Counted from the stretch's first letter, positions 8,164 to 17,424 are shown. The stretch is DNA of 64,000 nt from Deltaproteobacteria bacterium (GCA_021849045.1 JAJZTK010000004.1:1-64000); one strand, 5' to 3'. Notes: generated by a model not told the origin, from the sequence alone. Translations and numbers: made by a program.

Positions 8164-10593
8164 TCACGCCGCACCGGCCAACGGCTGTCTGATTGCCGAG
8201 TCGCCGGCCGGATTGAGGATGGTGCTGTAGGTTTCGGTGCTGTCCGGCGCTTTCTGCACGGTGAACGCACGGGCGTTTTTACCCATTCGATCGAGTACCA
8301 GCCGGTCCGCCGCCACTCCGGCTATCGACCTTACCAGGCTTTCCCGGTCACCCGCCTGAAACACTACCCCGGTCTCTCCGTCCACCATCAACTCCCTGGG
8401 GCCGCCGGCATCGGAGACAATGACCGGCAGGCCGGAGGCTTGCGCTTCCAGGACCACGTTACCGAAGGTGTCGGTGGCGCTGGGGAAGACGAAGAGATCG
8501 GCCGAGGCATACGCCCGCTGCAGCTCTTCGCCCTGCATGAAGCCGGTGAAGTGGACGGGAAAACCGGCCAGGAGTCTCTCCATCTCCTCGCGGTACGGAC
8601 CGTCGCCAATGATTATGAGAGACAGGTCCGCGTTGCTGTTCATGAGTACCCGGAACGATTCGGCGAGCAGTTCGAGTGATTTCTCTTTTGAGACCCTTCC
8701 GACATACAGGAGCTTGGTGGCACCATTGACGCCGCGTCCCTCCCAGTAGCGAGGCGTTTTCCTTGTCGGCGTGAACAGGTCCGTATCCACCCAGCGGGGG
8801 AGGGGCTGCATCTTGTCCGCCGGCAGGCCGTGCGACAGCAGCTGTTCCCGGGTTCCCGACGAAGGGACCATGACCTCTTCCATCTGGTTGTAGAACCAGA
8901 TCATGTAGCTCCAGGCGGCCTGTTCCAGGAATTCGTCGTCGGTGAGGCTCCGGACGTACTGGGGGATATCGGTGTGGTAGGTGCCGGCCACCGGAATATC
9001 CATCAGCCGGCCGATCAAAAGGCCTAAGAGCCCCACCGTGCCCGGCGTGCTGACGTGAATACGGGTGATCTCCTCGCGCTCGATGAAATCCATGACATCG
9101 AGGATCGGCGGAAAACTGAGTTTCAGCTCCGGGTACTCGGGGAGCACGAAGTCACCCACGGCATTGAACTTCTTCACCCCTTCCATTCCGTTGTCCGGTT
9201 CTGTCCCGGAGGTAACAACCGTCAGTTGAACACCCCTGTCCTGAGCGGTCTTGATGAGCCGCCGGATGGTGATCGCCACACCGTTGATCTCGTCCAGGGT
9301 ATCGGTGAATAGGGCTATCTTCTCCGTCGCTTTCCGGGGGGCCGCATCGGGAAGGCGCTCTGCGATCTCCTGGATCAGCTCCTTGCTCTTGTGCTGGTGG
9401 TGGAAGGCGAGGTAGTAAGGGGAGATCAAGAGGTGTACCAGGCCGATCGTGCCGACGGTGTTGAGGTAGTCGAAGAAGCCGGCATTCAACGGCAGGGACA
9501 TGAATCGCTTGGCATAGACGTAGAGGATTCGGTTTGCCAGCCGGCTCGTCACGGCGAAGATCTTCCGGTTCTGGTCGGCATGCCTGATGCCGTCCAGAAA
9601 GGCCGCATCGTTCAGGAGCGCTCTCGCCTCGCTGTCGAGGATATCCTCGAAGCTCCGGTCGGACGCGCTGCGGGAGGCGGGGAGGTTCTTCCGGATGAAG
9701 AGCCTGACCTTGTCGGTAAGGGACATGGTATCGGTGCCGACGTTGAAGAATCGGTCGAGAAGCGCGCTGACGAACGGCGTCGAACTGCGGCGTCTATCGC
9801 CGAAACGCTCCTTGTAAAAGCTGTGGGCAATGCCGTACATGCTGTGGGCCATGGTCAGCGGCCCGCCATCATCCCCATCTGCCGTACTCTTCCCCTCCAG
9901 CACGGCACCAATGAAGTCGCTGGCCGATGCTCCCCGGCTGGCGACCGTATATGCCTTTGCTATGAACAGGCCGCCATGGTCGTCGGAGCCGCCGACCATT
10001 CCCTTGACCCAGGGGTGGAGACCATACGGCTGGAGGTCGTGCTTGTCGGCCAGCCGTTCGATCGTCTCCTGGTCAAGTGACGTAACCAGCTGCTTCGTGA
10101 AGTCGTTGAAACGGCGGGCACGGCAGCCGTTCTTCACCTCGATGGTGGTGAAGAGGAGCAGGCTTTTTTCAATGATCTCCACCGTCAGCTTGTCGTTCTG
10201 GGCGTAGAGCGGATGGGCCAGGAAGTGGGCGATCTCTTCGACCTGGAGAAAGGCGACCAGATCGTAAACATTCTTCCGAGCCCGCATGATCTCCCGAAAC
10301 TGGGTCTCGGAGATGTTCAGGACAACCACATGGGTCTTGCAGCCGTTTTCCGGGAAATGGGCCGTGATCTCCGCACTGATGAACGTCTGCGGCAGGTGGG
10401 CGATTTCCAGCGCCCCATTGATGGAGTTGTGATCGGTGATGGTGACGAAGTCCATTCCCCGTTCGCGGGCTATCCGGTAGAGATGCTGGGGCGAGGTGTA
10501 GCTTTCGGGGCAGTTGAACTTGCGCATGGCCCAGTAGGTGGGCTTGTTTGAGTGGCTGGAATGGACATGAAGGTCTGCTTTGTGTAATTTCAT
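8164..10593 (-). CDS. PHP-domain / GT4 glycosyltransferase fusion
   Basis: An 809-aa fusion. Residues 1 to about 280 are a PHP metal-dependent hydrolase-like domain (DLHVHSSHS, TITDHNS, GGSDDHGG). Residues about 425-809 are a GT4-type glycosyltransferase with the donor-site region GRVSKEKSLE and the E-x7-E-type motif in FGNVVLEAQASGLPVIVSD. It probably transfers a sugar to a lipid or polyol acceptor at the cytoplasmic membrane. The ATG at 10593 cannot be moved far downstream because the PHP metal ligands begin at residue 8. No ribosome binding site precedes it; the predicted transcript starts about two bases upstream, so it may be leaderless. A four-unit Pho box lies directly upstream. Confidence 0.85.
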   Translation of the reverse strand: MKLHKADLHVHSSHSNKPTYWAMRKFNCPESYTSPQHLYRIARERGMDFVTITDHNSINGALEIAHLPQTFISAEITAHFPENGCKTHVVVLNISETQFREIMRARKNVYDLVAFLQVEEIAHFLAHPLYAQNDKLTVEIIEKSLLLFTTIEVKNGCRARRFNDFTKQLVTSLDQETIERLADKHDLQPYGLHPWVKGMVGGSDDHGGLFIAKAYTVASRGASASDFIGAVLEGKSTADGDDGGPLTMAHSMYGIAHSFYKERFGDRRRSSTPFVSALLDRFFNVGTDTMSLTDKVRLFIRKNLPASRSASDRSFEDILDSEARALLNDAAFLDGIRHADQNRKIFAVTSRLANRILYVYAKRFMSLPLNAGFFDYLNTVGTIGLVHLLISPYYLAFHHQHKSKELIQEIAERLPDAAPRKATEKIALFTDTLDEINGVAITIRRLIKTAQDRGVQLTVVTSGTEPDNGMEGVKKFNAVGDFVLPEYPELKLSFPPILDVMDFIEREEITRIHVSTPGTVGLLGLLIGRLMDIPVAGTYHTDIPQYVRSLTDDEFLEQAAWSYMIWFYNQMEEVMVPSSGTREQLLSHGLPADKMQPLPRWVDTDLFTPTRKTPRYWEGRGVNGATKLLYVGRVSKEKSLELLAESFRVLMNSNADLSLIIIGDGPYREEMERLLAGFPVHFTGFMQGEELQRAYASADLFVFPSATDTFGNVVLEAQASGLPVIVSDAGGPRELMVDGETGVVFQAGDRESLVRSIAGVAADRLVLDRMGKNARAFTVQKAPDSTETYSTILNPAGDSAIRQPLAGAA

Positions 10594-10601
10594 GGAAGTA
10601 C

Positions 10602-10657
10602 ATCATAGCAGCGGAGCATTACAGTCAGGTTAAGGAGTTGTGAATTTTGCGTTGAAG
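10602..10657 (-). promoter_or_regulatory. Pho box and -10 for the PHP-glycosyltransferase
   Basis: On the minus strand, four 7-bp units at 11-bp period: CTTCAAC (10651-10657), AATTCAC (10640-10646), CCTTAAC (10629-10635) and CTGTAAT (10618-10624). Exactly 10 bp follow, then TATGAT (10602-10607) as -10. The same architecture precedes phoB and pstS. The predicted start of transcription is near 10595, almost at the ATG. Confidence 0.7.
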
Positions 10658-10771
10658 CTCAATTCGTTCAACAGCTACCCCGCAATGATTCCTACAGGAC
10701 TTCAGTAAAGCCGCTCCCCGTGAGGAGAGCGACCCAAACCAAAGCCGTGCAATTCTCAATTCGGTGAAACA

Positions 10772-11575
10772 TCAGGAGGATATCCGGCCGTCCTTCTTGG
10801 CGTAACGTATCTTGACTACGAGCATCGCAAAAAACATCAATGCCAGCCCGGCAACGATGACCGGTGCGGTTGGGATGTCCAGCCTGAAGGAGAGAAATAT
10901 TCCCACCACACTCACCAGAACCCCAACCAGCCAGCCGGTAAGAAGGACCTTCGCCGTTTCCCGGAAAAAGAGCCGACCGATCAGGGCCGGAATGACGAGG
11001 AACGAAAAAACCTGAAGAATCCCGGCCATGAGTACCGATTTGATGAGGACCAGGGCAAAGCTTGCAAAGAAGAGGAATTCCAGGAAGATGTTCCCCTTTC
11101 CCTCGAAGGTCAGGGCAAAGAACTGCCGGCGCAGCAGAAAGTGGAAGAGGCCGACCGCCGCGTAGAGCCCCAGGGTCGCGAGGAGCTGTTGCGGGGTGAC
11201 CCAGAGGATGTTGCCGTTCAGGATGGTCTTGAACTCCTCCAGCCCATGGGGACTCTTGTCCAGAATCAGGATGCTGGCCGAGAAGGAGAAGATGTAGAGA
11301 ACGCCGATGAACGCCTCGATATTCACGTACTGTGACGCGTGCTTGGAAAGGGAGAGAATGAACGCCCCCAGGAAAGCGAAGACAAGGGAGAGCATAAAGA
11401 CCTTCTCCTCTCCAAGGACGAACGACAGGGCGATGCCGATGCCTATGAACTGGGCCAGGGCCAGGTCGACGAAGATGATCCCCCGTTGCAGGATGTGGAT
11501 GCCGAAGTAGGCGTGGATCAGGATCAACAGCAGGCATGCCAGAAAGGGGTAGATCAGAAAAGAGAGCGCTTCCAT
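10772..11575 (-). CDS. Metal (zinc/manganese-type) ABC transporter permease
   Basis: A 267-aa integral membrane protein with about seven to eight hydrophobic helices and the ABC-3 family pattern (FVDLALAQFIGIGIA near residues 35-50; LVLIKSVLMAGILQVFSFLVIPAL in the middle). It would form the membrane channel for a chelated metal delivered by the binding protein encoded 11 bp upstream. No ATPase gene accompanies it, so the energising subunit must lie elsewhere or be shared. Last gene of the operon from 14225. Zinc is favoured over manganese only by analogy. Confidence 0.8.
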   Translation of the reverse strand: MEALSFLIYPFLACLLLILIHAYFGIHILQRGIIFVDLALAQFIGIGIALSFVLGEEKVFMLSLVFAFLGAFILSLSKHASQYVNIEAFIGVLYIFSFSASILILDKSPHGLEEFKTILNGNILWVTPQQLLATLGLYAAVGLFHFLLRRQFFALTFEGKGNIFLEFLFFASFALVLIKSVLMAGILQVFSFLVIPALIGRLFFRETAKVLLTGWLVGVLVSVVGIFLSFRLDIPTAPVIVAGLALMFFAMLVVKIRYAKKDGRISS

Positions 11576-11586
11576 GGTTTCTCCCG

Positions 11587-12468
11587 TTATCGTAGTGACG
11601 ATACAACCTTATCCACAAAGGCGAACCAGTCGTCGGTCCCCTTCATGTCGCCCACATCCTGCGGCAGGACAATGACCTTGACCCCGGTCTTTGCCCCCAG
11701 CGACTCGGCCTCATGCAGACCATGCGCCTCGGTGACGAGGATGCCGTCCGGCTTGTGGTGCCTCATTTCTTCGATCAGCTTCTCGATATGCGCCGCTGAC
11801 GGTGGGATGCCCGGTTTCGGCTCCAGATAGCCGACGACCTGAAAGCCGTACTCATGCGCCAGGTAGCCGAACAGCTTATGGTAGGCTACGTAGCGCTTCC
11901 CCTTCAGGTTGAGGCTCAGCAACTGTTTCTGCTTTTCCTTGAATCTGGCGGCAAAACTCCTGAAGTTGGCCCGGTAGGCGTCGCCATTGGCCCGATCCAG
12001 TTCGGCCAGGGCATTGGCCATCCCTTCCGCGACCCGGATGATATTGTGCGGGGAGAACTGGTAATGGGGATTGCCCAAGGGATGCACGTCCCCCATGCTC
12101 CGCTCCACGTTGGCCTGCTTTTCAATGGCGGAGACGAACCTGGAGCAGTCGAAGTTCCTGGACCGCCCCGGCATGAGCTTGGAGTTTTTTGACGATTCGA
12201 TGATCAGGGGGAGATAACCGACCTCCAGGTCTAACCCGTTGTACATGATGATATCGGCCTTGCGGGCGGCCAGGATCATGCTCGGTTTCGCCTCCACATA
12301 ATGGGGGTCCTGACTCGGCTTCACCAGGGTGGTCACGGTGATTTTATCCTTGCCGATCTCCTTGGCGATGCTGCCGATCCAGGGGAGCGTGGCAACCACG
12401 TTGAGTCCGGCAAAAGCGGGGCTGGTCAGGGTCAGAGTCAGCACTATGGCAAGAAAAAGTTTTCGCAT
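11587..12468 (-). CDS. Metal ABC transporter substrate-binding protein (ZnuA-like)
   Basis: A 293-aa cluster A-I type binding protein with signal peptide (MRKLFLAIVLTLTLTSPAFA). Metal ligands are suggested by DPHYVEAKPS (His about 57), HPLGNPHYQ (His about 129/134) and VAYHKLFGYLAHEYG (His about 195). It lacks the His/Asp-rich loop of many zinc-specific ZnuA proteins. It is periplasmic and hands the metal to the permease encoded next. Twelve bases separate it from the upstream outer-membrane protein gene, which suggests co-expression. Confidence 0.8.
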   Translation of the reverse strand: MRKLFLAIVLTLTLTSPAFAGLNVVATLPWIGSIAKEIGKDKITVTTLVKPSQDPHYVEAKPSMILAARKADIIMYNGLDLEVGYLPLIIESSKNSKLMPGRSRNFDCSRFVSAIEKQANVERSMGDVHPLGNPHYQFSPHNIIRVAEGMANALAELDRANGDAYRANFRSFAARFKEKQKQLLSLNLKGKRYVAYHKLFGYLAHEYGFQVVGYLEPKPGIPPSAAHIEKLIEEMRHHKPDGILVTEAHGLHEAESLGAKTGVKVIVLPQDVGDMKGTDDWFAFVDKVVSSLR

Positions 12469-12480
12469 GGCGTGTTTCTC

Positions 12481-13833
12481 CTAAAAGGTGTGGGCGGGGT
12501 GAGCGCCGATGGTGAAGATGAACTGGAGAATCCCCTCATTGTTCACCCGGGCGTCGCGGCCCGAGTGGTCGCTGGTGAACTGGGTACGAATGGTGGAAAA
12601 TTCGGTCGGATTGAACTCCAGGCTGCCGGTTGCCCGCCACGGCTTGCCGCTGAAATTCTCCTGAACGCCGCCCCGTTCAAAGGTGTCGGCAAATAGCTCC
12701 AGCCGGTCATAGCGAGCCCCGATCCGCCAGCGCCCATAGCGGTAAAGGGCCTGGATATAGGCGCCGTCCTGGTGCCGGTGCAGCGGGTGTACCGAAACAG
12801 CGGCGCCGGTGGCGGCACTCTCGGTCAGGTCACCGTTCTGCACCAGGTAGAGATACTCACCCTGCAGATTGACCCCATGCAGGCCGGACTTCCATTTCCA
12901 GACCGCCTCCATGCCGTAGAGGGCGCTGTTACCGCGCAGGCCGAAGGTGTTGCCGGTTCCGGCATCAGGAGGAAGTATCCCGGCACTCCGGGTGGAGCCG
13001 AAAATTACCGATGGTCCGGCATAGAGGGTGGAGTCATCGCCGGTGTCGACCGAGACCTTGGCAAAGGCGGTAAAGGCATGGGGTCCCCAGTTGTCGTCCT
13101 TGCCGAAGAGGAGCGGGTTATCCCCCTGGAGGACCTCGATCCCCAACAGGGTATAGACCGGGAGCGGGGGCAGCCAGGTGAGCTGAACGCCGTTTTCGCC
13201 GCCAACCCCTTCGGCGCCGAGAAACGCCTTGTAGGGAAGGGCAATGTCGGCGAAGTCCCAGGCATGGGGGTGCTGGGCATTGAGGCGGGTGGAGTTGCTT
13301 TTGAAGCGTCCCCCCTTTACCTGGAAACCTTCCGGCAGGTCAGTGGTCACGAAATACCCCTCTTCGAGGGTGGCGCCATCCGCGTTAACCGGAATGTTTG
13401 CGTAGAGGTTGAAGTAGGGATCGACCGGAGCGAAGATGAACAGCTCGGTGCCATCGGTGTTGAAGCCGTTTTTCAGGCCTCGTCCCTCGGTGGTAAAGCC
13501 CGGTACTCCCCGGTTGTTCAGTTGGCTGTTCTTCAGGTTGGAGGCGTACCCTTTGGCATCGAGCACCACCGAGATGTAGGGATTGGTCATGAGTGAGCCG
13601 CCGAACAGGCCGGTCAGTTTGGACGACAGTGAAGATGTCTCCTCAGGCTCTTTCGCCTTCAGCTGTTCCTTTAGTTCGTCTATGGTTTTTTGTTGATCTT
13701 CAATGGTTGCTGCCTGACCTTTCAGGGCGTCTTCTAGCCGGTCGAGCCGTTTTGTCGTATCCTCGCCGTACGCAGAAACCGAGAAAAATAGCGAGCCGAG
13801 GAAAAGGCACCATACTATTCGTAAAGAGTTCAT
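12481..13833 (-). CDS. Outer-membrane porin-like protein of the metal uptake operon
   Basis: The start is the ATG at 13833, preceded by GGAGGAGCC; an upstream in-frame ATG lacks a ribosome site. The 450-aa product has a signal peptide, a coiled coil at about residues 25-70 (DRLEDALKGQ...TIDELKEQLKA), then a beta-rich C-terminal domain with alternating aromatic strands that ends in Phe, as outer-membrane barrels do. No TonB box or plug domain was recognised. The position before the binding protein suggests it carries metal or metal chelates across the outer membrane. The exact family is not recognised. Confidence 0.65.
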   Translation of the reverse strand: MNSLRIVWCLFLGSLFFSVSAYGEDTTKRLDRLEDALKGQAATIEDQQKTIDELKEQLKAKEPEETSSLSSKLTGLFGGSLMTNPYISVVLDAKGYASNLKNSQLNNRGVPGFTTEGRGLKNGFNTDGTELFIFAPVDPYFNLYANIPVNADGATLEEGYFVTTDLPEGFQVKGGRFKSNSTRLNAQHPHAWDFADIALPYKAFLGAEGVGGENGVQLTWLPPLPVYTLLGIEVLQGDNPLLFGKDDNWGPHAFTAFAKVSVDTGDDSTLYAGPSVIFGSTRSAGILPPDAGTGNTFGLRGNSALYGMEAVWKWKSGLHGVNLQGEYLYLVQNGDLTESAATGAAVSVHPLHRHQDGAYIQALYRYGRWRIGARYDRLELFADTFERGGVQENFSGKPWRATGSLEFNPTEFSTIRTQFTSDHSGRDARVNNEGILQFIFTIGAHPAHTF

Positions 13834-13961
13834 GGCTCCTCCAAATGGTAATAAGAATGGGCATAAAGCTGGCAATGACATGCCAGCAAGCATCATCCGG
13901 ACAAAAGGATGGCACCGGAATCATTGCATCAACGATTCTGTCAGAACGTTCCTGAAAGGAT

Positions 13962-14225
13962 TCAGGCCGGAGGAGCCCGGTTATTGGCGGGTGAGTAGGG
14001 CGCGGTGGGGATTGGGCAAGGAGTCTGCTGTGGATAGTGCGTTGCTACAACATAGGTCGTGATGTGGAAAGTGGGCTTCGCCAGGTTGAGATCAGATGAT
14101 CGCTGGTGGGCCGCTACGCAGATGGCGCATTCAGGATGATCTGCGCCATCGACATGGCAGTGAAACGATTCCGCCAGGGAAGAAAAGAATACGATGAATA
14201 GAATGAGTAAAGAAAGGCGTTTCAC
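13962..14225 (-). CDS. Small exported Cys/His-rich protein
   Basis: About 87 aa from a GTG at 14225, preceded by a G-rich stretch; an in-frame ATG at 14249 would sit almost at the predicted transcription start. It has an N-terminal hydrophobic signal or anchor (LSLLILFIVFFSSLAES), then a metal-ligand-like FHCHVDGADHPECAICVAAH, then a Pro-rich tail. It may bind metal in the periplasm or sense it. Similar Cys/His-rich small proteins sit near metal operons in other bacteria (general recollection). First gene of the metal uptake operon. Confidence 0.5.
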   Translation of the reverse strand: MKRLSLLILFIVFFSSLAESFHCHVDGADHPECAICVAAHQRSSDLNLAKPTFHITTYVVATHYPQQTPCPIPTAPYSPANNRAPPA

Positions 14226-14255
14226 GACCCCCTGCCCCGTAATCGTCATCTGAAC

Positions 14256-14283
14256 AAAATATATACGGGGTGGAATTTGTCAA
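14256..14283 (-). promoter_or_regulatory. Sigma-70-type promoter for the metal uptake operon
   Basis: On the minus strand a perfect TTGACA (14278-14283) is followed after 16 bp by TATTTT (14256-14261). The A/T-rich spacer and TATATAT stretch could also hold a Fur/Zur-type operator, but no clear palindrome was found. Confidence 0.5.
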
Positions 14284-14378
14284 GTTGTTTAGGGACCTGT
14301 TAAACGACCCGGTCACCGTCGGATCGAAATTCCGGGCGGACCGATAACAAAGCGATAGGTCGGTTCGTCAGCCGGAAA

Positions 14379-16577
14379 TCACTTCCCGAAGAAGAGGCTC
14401 TCCAACCCCAGTATCCGGCGGAAGTTCCACAGGTTCATGAAGAGCGGGTCGAACCGGCCTCTTCTTACCTGCTCCTCCTCGCGTTCCCAGAAATAGAGCG
14501 ATGAGGCAGGATAGAGATAGCCGAAGGGGTAGGCGGTAAGACTTTCTTTGCGGCGTGCAATAAGTTCTATTGGATAACGGTAGCGCGCCTCCTGGCGGCG
14601 GACAAGCTGTAGTGCCTTGTAGCGCACCGCCCGGGACTGGGCCAGGATGCGTGACGACTCCTTTCGATCCCGTGAAAAAACGCCCCTTTCATCCCGCCCG
14701 GCCAGGAGTGCCCGTAGCGTCAGCGCCCGGTGACGGGCGCGCAGGGAGCTCACCTGCAGCCCGTCGGTCAGTTCGACGGCCAGCGAATTCAGTCCGGAGG
14801 TTAACGTTCCCTCCTTGTCCAGCACCCCGATCCTGTGGCTGAGCTGCGAGGTTATCCGCTCCATGCCGGACGCAAAGGCCTCCAGGTCGGCGACCGGACC
14901 GCGGAGAACGGCCATAGCCTGATCGGGAGTGGCCTTCTTCAGCAGCCAGGAGGAATGGAAGGTAGGATCGGGCTGGAACGGCTTGTCGAGCGGATGGGGG
15001 AGTTCGGAGAACGGGGTGAGGGCGGAGAGATACCGCTGCAACTCACGCTCCTTGAGATAACGTTTCTGCAGGTCAAGGGCCTCCTGCCAGAGAACGGTCA
15101 GGACCGGATCGGGAAAGAGTTCGCCGAGCCGGGAAAGGGGAGCGGTCTTCCTGAGTCGTCCGTTGTCGGCGAGGTGCCACGACCAGCGGGCAATGCTCCA
15201 GTCTGTCAGCCAGTACCCCCATTCCCAGCCGGAGGTGAAGGTCAGATGGCCGCTGACACCGATTTTAGTCATGGTTTCAATGTCGTCCCAGCGGGCACCC
15301 AGATAGGTCAGGAGCAGCAGGGGGACCGAGGTGTCGAAGCCAACCCAGTATGACGATTCGGGCCAGTACCAGGTTTCCCGCCTCAGGTTTTCGCTCTCGG
15401 CCGCTTCAAGCATGAAGCGCTGGTTGTCATTGCCGTAGACCGGCGCCTTTGGCTCGGAAACGGAATAGCTCATGACCGTGTGGATCAGGATGCCGCTCTC
15501 CGGACGCAAAGGGCGGCGTACCTTTTCCCCTCCATCCGCACAGATCACATGGGTGGCGTACATGAGTCCGGCCCTGTAGCGCTTTTGCACCTGTTCTTCC
15601 AGGTACCCCTGTACACCGGGAAGGAGGTTGCCGAGAATGGGGAGATGTTCCCCCATGGTCGCCTCCAGGGTGACAAAGTCCCACCCTGCCTGGAAAAGCC
15701 AGGACAGGGTGTCGTCTACCTGATGCCGGTAGGAGGGGTAGGGTCTGAGCAGGGTGATCGCCTGGAACGCCTGCTGCTGGAGCATGGCAAGGGATATCTC
15801 CACCCCGCAGCGGATCCCCCGGCTATGGGCGTAGTCGACGATCCGTCGGGCATGGGGAGGCCAGGCGTTTCGATCAACGCCGCGCAGCAGGAAGAACTGG
15901 AAGGTGTTCTGGCTGTTTCGCGCCAGCCAGTCCAGATATGCTGCGATATCCTCAAAAGCCAGCGGCCGGGTGGGGTCGTGCAGCTGCTCCGTAAGTTCCA
16001 CCGGGTGCAGGGTATGGATGTGGAATCCCCGCTTGCCGAAACGGGGGGTGCCGGAAAAGGTGAAGTTCCCGGGGAGCGGCCAGCTCCGGTGGGTGGGAAA
16101 GATCGTCCGGCGCGGGTGGATGAAACGGATGCCGAGCTTTTCCTGTAAAAGCCCGTAAAGGCCGCTGGCGATGCCTTCCGGCGAGGATGACGCGAGACGG
16201 ATGGTTGATCTGCCGGTCCTCCCGGTGGCAGTCCAACGGTAGGAGGCATCGGGGATCGGAAGCGTCGGATAGGGTTTCGCCGGCCCCGCCTGTACCTGCG
16301 AACGTTTTCCCGGGGGGAGATCCGGAAGGAGAATCCGGATGTCGGCGTCTCCCTTGTTCAGGGTGATCGATGCACCGGGGAACGCCTTTTTCAGCAGGCC
16401 GCAGCTGTCCTCGATCGCCAGCCTGCTTGGTGAAAGGGCGAGGAGCGTTCGCGGCGCCCGGATGTCGATCGTCAGCGGCCGGGTAGAGGCGGAGGCGGGG
16501 ATCGGCAGCAGCATTGCCGCCAGCCAGATCAGGCCCCACCACCCGTTGCGAACGGCGCTAGACAACGATCTGCGCAA
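14379..16577 (-). CDS. Secreted glycoside-hydrolase-like protein
   Basis: A 732-aa exported protein with a TTG start at 16577, overlapping the upstream lipid-kinase gene by 20 bp; a second TTG at 16565 is also possible. The N-terminus has a signal peptide (LIWLAAMLLPIPASA). Residues about 35-160 resemble the alpha/beta domain preceding family 20/67/84-type glycosidases, and the following region looks like a TIM barrel (conserved acidic patches such as DFVTLEATMGEH). The C-terminal 250 residues are helical. It is probably periplasmic or extracellular; substrate and catalytic residues cannot be assigned. A minority alternative is a non-catalytic member. Confidence 0.55.
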   Translation of the reverse strand: MRRSLSSAVRNGWWGLIWLAAMLLPIPASASTRPLTIDIRAPRTLLALSPSRLAIEDSCGLLKKAFPGASITLNKGDADIRILLPDLPPGKRSQVQAGPAKPYPTLPIPDASYRWTATGRTGRSTIRLASSSPEGIASGLYGLLQEKLGIRFIHPRRTIFPTHRSWPLPGNFTFSGTPRFGKRGFHIHTLHPVELTEQLHDPTRPLAFEDIAAYLDWLARNSQNTFQFFLLRGVDRNAWPPHARRIVDYAHSRGIRCGVEISLAMLQQQAFQAITLLRPYPSYRHQVDDTLSWLFQAGWDFVTLEATMGEHLPILGNLLPGVQGYLEEQVQKRYRAGLMYATHVICADGGEKVRRPLRPESGILIHTVMSYSVSEPKAPVYGNDNQRFMLEAAESENLRRETWYWPESSYWVGFDTSVPLLLLTYLGARWDDIETMTKIGVSGHLTFTSGWEWGYWLTDWSIARWSWHLADNGRLRKTAPLSRLGELFPDPVLTVLWQEALDLQKRYLKERELQRYLSALTPFSELPHPLDKPFQPDPTFHSSWLLKKATPDQAMAVLRGPVADLEAFASGMERITSQLSHRIGVLDKEGTLTSGLNSLAVELTDGLQVSSLRARHRALTLRALLAGRDERGVFSRDRKESSRILAQSRAVRYKALQLVRRQEARYRYPIELIARRKESLTAYPFGYLYPASSLYFWEREEEQVRRGRFDPLFMNLWNFRRILGLESLFFGK

Positions 16578-17424
16578 AACCTGCCACCACTCTCAACCGT
16601 GCCGGGCCATAGCCCACGAAGTCGCCATCCACCTGGATCGGCTTTGCCCCGCGGATCTCGACCTCGGTCGCCGCCACCTGCTGTAGCTCCATGTTGGCAG
16701 AGGCCCTTCCCCTGGCCATGTCGAGGAGTATCCCCGCATACGTTCGTCGCCTTGACCCGGTCACGCAGGTAACCGTAAAACCGGGCGAAATGAGGTTGAC
16801 CGGCGGCGCGAGGATGAAGTCGCCGCCATAGCGAGAGGCATTGCTGACCACGACGGAGTGGCAGGTGATGAGGCCGGAAGCTGTTGCCACCTCGACCTGG
16901 CCGGTCTCCCAGGAGAGGCAGTTCCGAAAGGCGGCGAGGGCATAGGCCCCCTGTTTCAGGAGCTTCTTTTCCATTGGCCGCACATCCCTGACAACAGCGC
17001 CGTCGAAGCCGCAGCCGGCCATGAGGGCAAACCGGAGGGCGCTTTCGTTTCTTTCCATGATGCCGACCGACAGAGGGCTGGCAATGCCTCTGATGATGCG
17101 AGCCACGCCTTCCTGCACCGAACCGATGCCGATCTCGGCGGCCAGCACGTTGGAAGTGCCGAGTGGCAGCACGGCAAGGGTTGCCGTTGCCGGTTGCAGA
17201 GCGTTCAAGATGGAGTTGATCGTACCGTCCCCAGCGGCAATGATGATGAACGGCCGCTCGTGGATTCGGTAGATGGCATGGCAGCAGGTCTGCGCCTCTG
17301 CGGGGGATCTGACGCTGAAGACAGTCAGCGGAATGCCGGCCGCCTTCAGATGGTCCATAACCTTCATGACCCGTTGCCGGGCGTATCGTCCCGACAGGGG
17401 ATTGACGACGAGAAAAGTGTCCAT
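16558..17424 (-). CDS. Diacylglycerol/lipid kinase (DAGK catalytic family)
   Basis: A soluble lipid kinase of about 288 aa. The start chosen, ATG 17424, gives the usual family N-terminus (MDTFLVVNPLSG); an ATG at 17523 would add a 33-residue polar leader. The nucleotide-binding motif GDGTIN and the LPLGTSNVLA segment are present, followed by the family's beta-sandwich domain with GCGFDG and VDGDFVG. It phosphorylates diacylglycerol, sphingoid or related lipids with ATP at the inner membrane. It lies between the DUF6134-like gene and the secreted hydrolase-like gene in one operon. The lipid context agrees with the Pho-linked genes around it but no Pho box precedes it. Confidence 0.85.
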   Translation of the reverse strand: MDTFLVVNPLSGRYARQRVMKVMDHLKAAGIPLTVFSVRSPAEAQTCCHAIYRIHERPFIIIAAGDGTINSILNALQPATATLAVLPLGTSNVLAAEIGIGSVQEGVARIIRGIASPLSVGIMERNESALRFALMAGCGFDGAVVRDVRPMEKKLLKQGAYALAAFRNCLSWETGQVEVATASGLITCHSVVVSNASRYGGDFILAPPVNLISPGFTVTCVTGSRRRTYAGILLDMARGRASANMELQQVAATEVEIRGAKPIQVDGDFVGYGPARLRVVAGFAQIVV

